Of a DNA stretch of 5,550 bases, positions 1-4,497 are shown one piece after another. The DNA is from Candidatus Shapirobacteria bacterium UBA2283 (GTDB lineage Bacteria; Patescibacteriota; Microgenomatia; UBA12405), in assembly GCA_002345725.1 (NCBI GenBank), contig DDWP01000046.1:1-5550 (forward strand), written 5' to 3'. The notes beneath the pieces are model-generated. The model saw only the letters and a program-made list of their open reading frames with translations. It was not told where the DNA came from and did not search any database. Numbering within the stretch: position 1 is the stretch's first letter; every line of letters begins with the position of its first letter. The position numbers were made by a program, and so were the translations under genes.

Positions 1-102
1 AATCTTTTAACTCAACCAACAAATCAACCTCAACAAATCATTGTTGACCCAGTTGTTACTATCGCTCCATCAGCTAGCGACACACCAGCTATTACTCAAT
101 AA
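1..102 (+). CDS. 3' end of an unidentified protein, possibly SecE tail (partial)
   Basis: Frame 1 is open from the left edge to a TAA at 100-102, giving the last 33 residues of a protein whose start lies outside the window. The visible part is rich in Gln, Pro, Thr, Ala and Ser, with no membrane segment or recognisable motif, so it looks like a disordered C-terminal tail. The 10-bp string CAACAAATCA occurs twice (17-26 and 31-40). In many bacteria the gene directly before nusG is secE, a small membrane subunit of the Sec translocon, so this could be the tail of an extended SecE. That rests on gene order alone. SecE proteins usually end soon after their membrane helix, so a tail like this would be unusual. 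Confidence 0.6.
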   Translation, partial: NLLTQPTNQPQQIIVDPVVTIAPSASDTPAITQ

Positions 103-128
103 ACTTTATAACTTTACAAACTTTATAA
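103..128 (+). repeat. Three near-direct ACTTTAYA(A) repeats before nusG
   Basis: Three copies of an ACTTTATAA-like unit lie head to tail: ACTTTATA at 103-110, ACTTTACAA at 111-119 and ACTTTATAA at 120-128. They fill most of the 34-nt gap between the upstream TAA and the nusG ATG. Each copy carries a TATA or TACA core that resembles a -10 element. They may be slippage-derived or serve as promoter or leader elements. Confidence 0.6.
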
Positions 129-129
129 A
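124..129 (+). promoter_or_regulatory. Candidate -10 box for nusG
   Basis: TATAAA ends 7 nt before the nusG ATG, so initiation from it would give an mRNA with no leader or an extremely short one. No convincing -35 element is visible, and the AT-rich repeats make chance matches likely. Read-through from the upstream gene is equally possible because the gap is only 34 nt. Confidence 0.25.
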
Positions 130-136
130 CTAATCC

Positions 137-733
137 ATGCCAAACAACGCTTCAAAAACCAAAAAGAAAGAGTTCTTATTCCAACTTTCCTCTGTTACTC
201 CTCCTTTTGATGCTGCTTGGTACGTTATCAACACCTATTCCGGTCACGAATACAAAGTCATCGATGCCCTCAAGACTCGTATCCGCACCATGAATTTGGA
301 AGATCAAATCTTCCAAGCTATCGTCCCGATTCAATCCAAGATGATTATCCGTCGCGGAACTAAGGTCAAAACTCAAGAAAAAACCTATCCTGGTTATGTC
401 ATTATCCAAATGCTTCTTACCGACGAAGCTTGGGTCACTGTCCGCACTACTCAAGGTGTTACCAATTTTATTGGTATCGACAACAAACCTTCTGCCATTT
501 CTCAGGCTGAAGTTGATCAAATTCTTAAAACCACCGAAGAAGACAAGCCAAAATATCAAGCACCATACAGCGTTGGTGATGTTGTTAAAGTTATTAATGG
601 ACCTTTCGCCGACTTTATTGGTTCTATCGATTCCATCGATCAAGAACGCGGCAAAGTTCGTGTCCTTGTCTCTTTCTTCGAGAGAGAAACCCCCGTCGAA
701 CTCGACTTTTTACAAGTTAGCCGAGAATTATAA
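137..733 (+). CDS. nusG: Transcription termination/antitermination factor NusG
   Basis: This 198-aa protein is a complete NusG. NusG binds the clamp of RNA polymerase to increase processivity, and it contacts Rho or ribosomal protein S10 through its C-terminal domain. The NGN domain spans roughly residues 26-135, beginning with the diagnostic WYVINTYSGHE (28-38) and including PGYV (85-88) and the VRTTQGVTNFIG segment (102-113). A linker of about 15 residues leads to the KOW domain, about 147-195, with GDVVKVINGPFADF at its start and a VELDFLQV strand near the end. Residues 1-25 are an extra, poorly conserved N-terminal stretch. The length is normal for the family, and the ATG at 137 is the first start after the upstream stop. 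There is no Shine-Dalgarno sequence before it. The next gene is rplK, the common bacterial order. Confidence 0.96.
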   Translation: MPNNASKTKKKEFLFQLSSVTPPFDAAWYVINTYSGHEYKVIDALKTRIRTMNLEDQIFQAIVPIQSKMIIRRGTKVKTQEKTYPGYVIIQMLLTDEAWVTVRTTQGVTNFIGIDNKPSAISQAEVDQILKTTEEDKPKYQAPYSVGDVVKVINGPFADFIGSIDSIDQERGKVRVLVSFFERETPVELDFLQVSREL

Positions 734-737
734 AAAC

Positions 738-757
738 TTTGGCAAGCTTCAGCCAAA
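738..757 (+). terminator. Hairpin after nusG, possible weak terminator
   Basis: TTTGGC (738-743) and GCCAAA (752-757) form a perfect 6-bp stem with an 8-nt loop that contains an AAGCTT palindrome. It begins 4 nt after the nusG stop. The following bases are AT-rich (ATTTAATTAAAATTT) but contain no uninterrupted T run, so it would be a weak intrinsic terminator. It may instead be an mRNA-stabilising or processing hairpin between nusG and rplK. Confidence 0.35.
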
Positions 758-764
758 ATTTAAT

Positions 765-770
765 TAAAAT
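765..770 (+). promoter_or_regulatory. Candidate -10 box for rplK
   Basis: TAAAAT lies 44 nt before the rplK ATG, downstream of the nusG hairpin. Initiation near 777 would give a leader of about 38 nt containing the tandem 8-bp repeats. No -35 element is evident. The surrounding AT-rich sequence makes this a weak call. Confidence 0.25.
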
Positions 771-780
771 TTATCTAAAG

Positions 781-804
781 CTCTAACGCTCTAGCGTTCT
801 AGCG
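781..804 (+). repeat. Tandem 8-bp repeat in the rplK leader
   Basis: Three consecutive 8-mers, CTCTAACG (781-788), CTCTAGCG (789-796) and TTCTAGCG (797-804), differ by one or two bases and end 10 nt before the rplK start. They allow two overlapping small hairpins: AACGC/GCGTT around TCTA (785-798) and GTTC/GAAC around TAGC (796-807). These share bases 796-798, so they cannot both form fully. No Shine-Dalgarno sequence lies between the repeats and the ATG. Confidence 0.75.
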
Positions 805-814
805 AACTATCTTT

Positions 815-1240
815 ATGGCAAAAAAAATTAAAACTATCGTCAAATTAGCCATCATGGCTGGAACAGCTAATCCCGCTCCTCCAGTTGGTACCGCTCTTGG
901 TCCTCAAGGTATCAAAATCATGGATTTCTGTAACGAATTCAACGACAGAACCAAAGACATGCAAGGTTCTCTTATTCCTTCTGTCATCACTATCTACGAT
1001 GATCGTTCTTTTGATTTCATTATCAAAAAACCTCCAGTTTCTGACATGATCAAGAAAATTACCGGAATTTCTAAAGGATCAAGTACTACCGGAAGAGACA
1101 AAATAGGTAAGATCACCAATGCTCAAATCGAAAAAGTCGCCACCGACAAATTGGTCGACTTAAATACCAGTGATATTGAAGCTGCCAAGCGTATGGTCGC
1201 CGGCACCGCCAAATCAATGGGCTTTGAGATTGTTGAGTAA
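815..1240 (+). CDS. rplK: Large ribosomal subunit protein L11 (uL11)
   Basis: This is a complete 141-aa L11, the usual bacterial length. L11 binds 23S rRNA at the GTPase-associated centre, where elongation and release factors contact the 50S subunit. The N-terminal domain carries the conserved proline-rich PAPPVGTALGPQG (20-32), which forms the factor-facing surface. The C-terminal rRNA-binding domain, from about 75, includes GRDKIGKIT (93-101) and the closing segment with DLNTSDIEAAKRMVAGTAKS (115-134). The ATG at 815 gives the expected MAKK start and follows a leader with tandem repeats and no ribosome binding site. In most bacteria rplA follows directly; here a 641-nt stretch with two small ORFs intervenes. 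Confidence 0.97.
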   Translation: MAKKIKTIVKLAIMAGTANPAPPVGTALGPQGIKIMDFCNEFNDRTKDMQGSLIPSVITIYDDRSFDFIIKKPPVSDMIKKITGISKGSSTTGRDKIGKITNAQIEKVATDKLVDLNTSDIEAAKRMVAGTAKSMGFEIVE

Positions 1241-1245
1241 ACAAA

Positions 1246-1497
1246 ATGCTTCCCATATTACGATCACGAGAAAGTATAAGCCCAAAACTACCCGAAGCTG
1301 ATCCTGGCCGCACCAACGAAATAGTCATGTGTTCACGTATTCAAAGTCTAGTTATCTGCGACCATGCAGTAATTGAAAAAATTGGTGAACCTTCTCTTCG
1401 TGGTACCTCAGGATATCAAGTCCAAGAAGTCAGGATTGTCGTCAGAAAAGGAGATGGTACCACTTGTGCTACCTGCCGAATGCCAAAATTCAGATAA
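1246..1497 (+). CDS. Small hypothetical protein (83 aa) with C-terminal CxxC
   Basis: I do not recognise this protein. The ATG lies 5 nt after the rplK stop, so it could be co-transcribed and translated by ribosomes finishing rplK. Codon choice in the second half (many GTC, ATT, GAA, ACC and GGT codons) resembles the neighbouring ribosomal genes, which supports real coding. The protein is basic and soluble-looking, with no signal peptide or membrane segment. Four cysteines sit at 29, 38, 74 and 77; the last two form a CATC motif followed by RMPKFR at the C-terminus. Together they could bind a metal, but that is speculation. An alternative start is Met28 at 1327. A chance ORF cannot be excluded. 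Confidence 0.55.
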   Translation: MLPILRSRESISPKLPEADPGRTNEIVMCSRIQSLVICDHAVIEKIGEPSLRGTSGYQVQEVRIVVRKGDGTTCATCRMPKFR

Positions 1498-1550
1498 TTA
1501 CTTAAATACCGGATACACATCTGAAACACACACTTTTTCCATAAAAGTAG

Positions 1551-1582
1551 TACAATAGGCAGTAAGTTATCAATAAACTTAC
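1551..1582 (+). promoter_or_regulatory. Candidate -10 box and 7-bp hairpin before the 76-aa ORF
   Basis: TACAAT at 1551-1556 resembles a -10 element, without a clear -35. Directly after it, GTAAGTT (1562-1568) and AACTTAC (1576-1582) form a perfect 7-bp stem with a 7-nt loop, ending 3 nt before the ATG at 1586. If the -10 is real, transcription would begin at about the first base of the hairpin, putting a stem-loop at the very 5' end of the transcript. It could act on mRNA stability or start-codon access, or be an operator. The rest of 1498-1585 shows no other feature. Confidence 0.35.
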
Positions 1583-1585
1583 CTC

Positions 1586-1816
1586 ATGTCATTAGCCCAG
1601 AGAATCGAGCAAGCTCAGTCAGCAACGCTCATGTGGCCATCACCAACTTCACTACCAGTAGAAGAGAATTACAAACAACTCTCTCCATGTGGAAAAACAC
1701 TCTGTGTACAGCCTTCATGTGTTGCATTCTATTGTCCGGAACCACCTTCAACAAGATGTTCTACATGTCATCAAAAGATCGCCGACAACTATGGCAATCT
1801 ACCAGGCACCTATTAA
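1586..1816 (+). CDS. Hypothetical cysteine-rich small protein (76 aa), uncertain
   Basis: I do not recognise this ORF. Its six cysteines all lie in the second half, at 35, 40, 45, 50, 58 and 61, giving the spacing C-x4-C-x4-C-x4-C-x7-C-x2-C. The final STRCSTCHQK resembles the CxxC end of the 83-aa ORF upstream. This pattern suggests a zinc-binding or disulfide-linked microprotein, if it is translated. There is no membrane segment. Codons are richer in third-position A (TCA, ACA, CTA, GTA) than in the flanking ribosomal genes, so it could be acquired, weakly expressed or spurious. Frame 1 is also open over this stretch from 1525 to 1848, and a GTG at 1633 could start a 71-aa product, so the true frame is unresolved. 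The region may instead be untranslated. Confidence 0.35.
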   Translation: MSLAQRIEQAQSATLMWPSPTSLPVEENYKQLSPCGKTLCVQPSCVAFYCPEPPSTRCSTCHQKIADNYGNLPGTY

Positions 1817-1843
1817 GTACACTCCATCTGTCACTTTATACGC

Positions 1844-1860
1844 TATAATCAAAAGATTAT
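1844..1860 (+). promoter_or_regulatory. rplA promoter -10 with overlapping dyad
   Basis: A consensus TATAAT stands at 1844-1849, 32 nt before the rplA ATG, with expected initiation near 1856. No good -35 match is found 16-18 nt upstream. A perfect dyad, ATAATC-AAAA-GATTAT (1845-1860), overlaps the -10 and the expected start of transcription. This is where a repressor would bind, although AT-rich dyads also arise by chance. Immediately before the ATG, AAATCT is repeated twice (1870-1881) in place of a ribosome binding site. The box implies that rplA can be transcribed independently of rplK. Confidence 0.5.
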
Positions 1861-1881
1861 TATTTTCATAAATCTAAATCT

Positions 1882-2625
1882 ATGAGCAAAACCTCACAAG
1901 CAAACAAAATTGCGAAGGAAGAGTCCAAAAAGACTCGCAATGCCGAAGTCTCCACTGAAGCTGTTACAGAAGAAGTAGTTGAAACTACCTCTGAAGCAGT
2001 AGTCGAAGAAGTATCCACTACCAAAAGAACTGCAAAAGTTCGTGGTAAAGCCTATCAAAAAGTCCGTAAGATGGTCGACCCCAACAAACTTTATAGTCTC
2101 AAAGAAGCTGTCAAATTAGTTAAAGAAGTCTCTTTATCCAAATTCGAAGGTAAAGTCGAAGCCCATGTCACTATTCTTGACATCGGTAATGCTGGCGAGA
2201 TTGTCTTCCCTCATCTTGAAGCTTCCAGCAAAAAAATTGTTATCTTAAACGATGCTATTTTAACTGAAATCAAAGACGGCAAAGTTAACTTCGACATCAT
2301 TATCGCTACTCCAGTTACCATGCCTAAGCTTTTACCTTTTGCCAAACTTTTAGGTCCAAAAGGTTTAATGCCTAACCCAAAAAATGGCACCTTAACTGAC
2401 AAGCCAGAAGAAGCTGTCAAAAAACTTTCTGTCGCCAAGACAGTCATTAAAACCGAGAAAAAAGCTCCAGTTGTTCACATCATCGTTGGTAAAGTTAGCC
2501 AAGATGCTAAAGAAATTGAAGCCAATGTCGAGGAATTAATTAAAGTGATTAAAGCTCAAAAGATCAAAAAACTTGCTCTCTGTCCCACCATGGGTCCGAG
2601 TGTCAAAGTTTTGATTGAAAAATAA
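1882..2625 (+). CDS. rplA: Large ribosomal subunit protein L1 (uL1), compact form with acidic N-terminal extension
   Basis: L1 forms the mobile stalk of the 50S subunit next to the E site and helps release deacylated tRNA. In many bacteria it also represses its own mRNA. This 247-aa protein has a conserved core from about residue 55. Domain I is built from VDPNKLYSLKEAVKLVKE (65-82) and the C-terminal part, which ends with the TMGPSVKV strand (236-243). Domain II contains NFDIIIATP (136-144) and the family signature LGPKGLMPNPKNGT (157-170). Residues 1-54 are a Lys/Glu/Val/Thr-rich, probably disordered extension absent from typical L1. Despite this extension the total length is near normal, because domain II is about 25 residues shorter than my recollection of E. 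coli L1. The loss falls around residues 101-125, ahead of NFDIIIA. A strong hairpin follows the stop. Confidence 0.95.
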   Translation: MSKTSQANKIAKEESKKTRNAEVSTEAVTEEVVETTSEAVVEEVSTTKRTAKVRGKAYQKVRKMVDPNKLYSLKEAVKLVKEVSLSKFEGKVEAHVTILDIGNAGEIVFPHLEASSKKIVILNDAILTEIKDGKVNFDIIIATPVTMPKLLPFAKLLGPKGLMPNPKNGTLTDKPEEAVKKLSVAKTVIKTEKKAPVVHIIVGKVSQDAKEIEANVEELIKVIKAQKIKKLALCPTMGPSVKVLIEK

Positions 2626-2642
2626 TTTATTTTTCGAACACC

Positions 2643-2683
2643 AACCCCGTCGGTGTGACGTAGTCACATAATGACGGGGTTTT
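2643..2683 (+). terminator. Two-tier intrinsic terminator after rplA
   Basis: AACCCCGTC (2643-2651) pairs perfectly with GACGGGGTT (2673-2681), a 9-bp GC-rich stem followed by a short T run (the Ts from 2680 to 2683). Inside its loop a second perfect hairpin, TGTGAC-GTA-GTCACA (2654-2668), stacks on top. The position, 17 nt after the rplA stop and 15 nt before the next ATG, fits a terminator closing the ribosomal block. The T run is short, so termination may be partial. Confidence 0.75.
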
Positions 2684-2684
2684 A

Positions 2685-2693
2685 TGGTAAATT
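2685..2693 (+). promoter_or_regulatory. Candidate extended -10 for the ABC exporter gene
   Basis: TG-G-TAAATT has the TGn extension of an extended -10, although the hexamer matches the consensus at only four of six positions. It ends 5 nt before the ATG at 2699, so transcription would start at about the A of the start codon and yield a leaderless mRNA. It lies directly after the terminator hairpin. Confidence 0.35.
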
Positions 2694-2698
2694 AACCC

Positions 2699-4474
2699 AT
2701 GTCTTCCCGATCTAGTAATCACATTCATTATCCCCTCCCTATCTTTTTTAAAGATATCTGGAGCTATACAGCCGGATTTCACCGCAGAATAGCTATGTGG
2801 AGCTCTCTTCATATTGTCTCTGCCATTGCTAACCTCCTCCCTCCCCTGCTCTTTGCCAAGATAGTTGATGATATCTCTAACAATCAGACCGCCAATTTAA
2901 CCCCGCTCGTTTTTACAATTTTTTTAATTAGCTATGGACGAATTGTTGGTCGCAATCGTATCAAACTTCAAATCTACAAACTCGCCGAAGCCTGCCGACT
3001 CAATAGTCGTCAAAGATGGATATCCACTATCATTAAATACGATCTTAAATGGCATGAGAAACAAAGTTCTGGCAAAAAGATCTCTGTCTTGTCTAGAGGC
3101 TCCGATCATCTCAAAACTTTGCTCCAATTTATTACCAAGGGTGGCGGTGGCATAGACATTGTCGTCAATGTTTTTGGTGTCATTATTACACTACTATTTC
3201 TCAACCCAAAATATGCCCTACTCTGTCTTGCCAACGCCATTATTTATCTTTCAATCTTAGCCTACCAAACCAAGAAGCTCAAAGGTCAACGTCATCAAAT
3301 TAATCAAATATCCGACAAGGTCATGGGTAAAAACTTTGATTATTTTTCCAACATGTCTCTTATAAAAAGCTTGGGAATAGGGCAAAATATCAACCGAGTC
3401 CTTTTTGAAAAAGAAACTAAACTAACCGAGAAATCGATTCGCTACAACACTTTGGAATTTAATAAATGGATATACATCAACACCATTTCTCAAATTTTTA
3501 ACCTTATCGCCATCTATCTCGTTGTCACCGACATCACCAAAGGTTGGATCACCCTAGGATCATTTTTTGTTTATATTGGCTACATCAACCGTCTACAGGA
3601 TGGCTTAGGTGATATTGCCGACTGGATCAATGATCTAACTGAAAAATATCTTGGATTATTTCGTGTCCACCAGCTTCTAAAATCAGGTACTAGCACCACT
3701 GAAAAAGGTCACATTACCTTTCCCCGTCAGCTTGATAAAATCAGTCTTTCTCAAATGAGCTTTGCTTACAACGCCACTAATCCCATCCTCGATAATATCG
3801 ATCTTGAATTATATAAAGGCAACAAATATGGCCTAGTCGGAGTATCTGGTTCGGGCAAATCAACTCTGGCAAAGCTACTACTCAAACTCTATCCTCCCAC
3901 CAAAGGGAATATCTACTACAATCAACACAAAATTTGCCATATTAACACTCAATCTCTTCACGATAACATCGGAGTAGCTCCACAAGACAACGAAGTATTT
4001 AACCTATCATTCAAAGAAAATATCGTCATTGCCTCAAACACCAGCCGATTTAATAAAGAGCTCTACGACCTCGCCATTAAAACTTCTGAATGCCAACCGA
4101 TTCTCGACAAAATTCACAACAATCACAACACCATGCTTGGAGAAAAAGGTATCAAGCTTTCAGGAGGAGAGAAACAAAGGTTAGGTATCGCTCGAGCAAT
4201 TTACAAAAACACCCCCATCATTATCTTTGACGAAAGCACTTCTGCTCTTGATTCAAAAACTGAAGCCAAGATTCTTCAAAACCTAGAAAAATATTTTGAA
4301 AGTAAAACCATCATCTGGATTGCCCACCGTCTCTCTACCCTTCGTTTTACTGATCAGATAATTGTTTTTGACAATGGCAAAATAGTTGAACAAGGCAGTT
4401 TCCGCCACCTTATCGACTCCAAAGGACACTTCCACGACCTCTGGCAAATTCAGAAAAAAACCAATTTAAAATAG
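2699..4474 (+). CDS. ABC transporter, fused permease and ATP-binding half-exporter
   Basis: This 591-aa protein has the architecture of a homodimeric type IV (ABCB/MsbA-like) exporter, an inner-membrane pump driven by ATP. The membrane domain occupies about residues 25-325, with six hydrophobic segments near 31-54, 68-84, 151-168, 170-190, 256-276 and 283-297. The ATPase domain follows with every key motif. These are A-loop Tyr357, Walker A GVSGSGKST (381-389, Lys387), Q-loop Gln429, signature LSGGE (487-491), Walker B IIIFDE (507-512) with catalytic Glu512, D-loop SALD (515-518) and H-loop His543. It therefore looks catalytically competent. The substrate cannot be read from sequence; lipids, peptides and drugs are all possible. 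There is no second ABC gene beside it, which favours a homodimer. It stands behind a terminator with its own putative promoter, and the next ATG follows 23 nt after its TAG stop. Confidence 0.93.
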   Translation: MSSRSSNHIHYPLPIFFKDIWSYTAGFHRRIAMWSSLHIVSAIANLLPPLLFAKIVDDISNNQTANLTPLVFTIFLISYGRIVGRNRIKLQIYKLAEACRLNSRQRWISTIIKYDLKWHEKQSSGKKISVLSRGSDHLKTLLQFITKGGGGIDIVVNVFGVIITLLFLNPKYALLCLANAIIYLSILAYQTKKLKGQRHQINQISDKVMGKNFDYFSNMSLIKSLGIGQNINRVLFEKETKLTEKSIRYNTLEFNKWIYINTISQIFNLIAIYLVVTDITKGWITLGSFFVYIGYINRLQDGLGDIADWINDLTEKYLGLFRVHQLLKSGTSTTEKGHITFPRQLDKISLSQMSFAYNATNPILDNIDLELYKGNKYGLVGVSGSGKSTLAKLLLKLYPPTKGNIYYNQHKICHINTQSLHDNIGVAPQDNEVFNLSFKENIVIASNTSRFNKELYDLAIKTSECQPILDKIHNNHNTMLGEKGIKLSGGEKQRLGIARAIYKNTPIIIFDESTSALDSKTEAKILQNLEKYFESKTIIWIAHRLSTLRFTDQIIVFDNGKIVEQGSFRHLIDSKGHFHDLWQIQKKTNLK

Positions 4475-4479
4475 ATTCG

Positions 4480-4488
4480 TGTTAAAAT
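4480..4488 (+). promoter_or_regulatory. Candidate extended -10 for the Hsp70-like gene
   Basis: TG-T-TAAAAT is a good extended -10 (five of six hexamer positions plus TGn). It ends 9 nt before the ATG at 4498, so the predicted transcript would begin within about three bases of the start codon. It sits in the 23-nt gap after the ABC exporter gene, so read-through from that gene is an alternative. Confidence 0.4.
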
Positions 4489-4497
4489 CAAAATCTT

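Noticed and set aside
176..643. 155-aa open frame on the - strand opposite nusG
   Set aside because: It lies entirely within nusG, which is unmistakable. The antisense translation has no recognisable features and is a shadow of the coding strand.
396..767. 123-aa open frame overlapping nusG in another + frame
   Set aside because: Leu/Pro/Lys-rich shadow of nusG; the KOW domain is encoded in the nusG frame across the same bases.
734..814. L1 autoregulatory binding site in the rplK leader
   Set aside because: I looked for a stem-loop resembling the L1 site of 23S rRNA, but the hairpins present are short and simple and do not show that asymmetric internal loop.
1373..1558. 61-aa frame-2 ORF overlapping the end of the 83-aa ORF
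   Set aside because: It mostly overlaps the better supported frame and covers the putative -10 at 1551; it has no distinguishing features.
1633..1848. 71-aa frame-1 ORF with GTG start, overlapping the 76-aa ORF
   Set aside because: It has no ATG start and no motif, and it runs through the rplA TATAAT box to its stop at 1846-1848. Frame 1 is open back to 1525, so it is kept only as the alternative frame for this stretch.
2654..2668. CRP/FNR-like site TGTGA-N5-TCACA
   Set aside because: The spacer is 5 rather than the 6 bases of a CRP box, and the dyad forms the upper hairpin of the terminator. No CRP-family regulator is visible, so naming it a CRP site is not justified.
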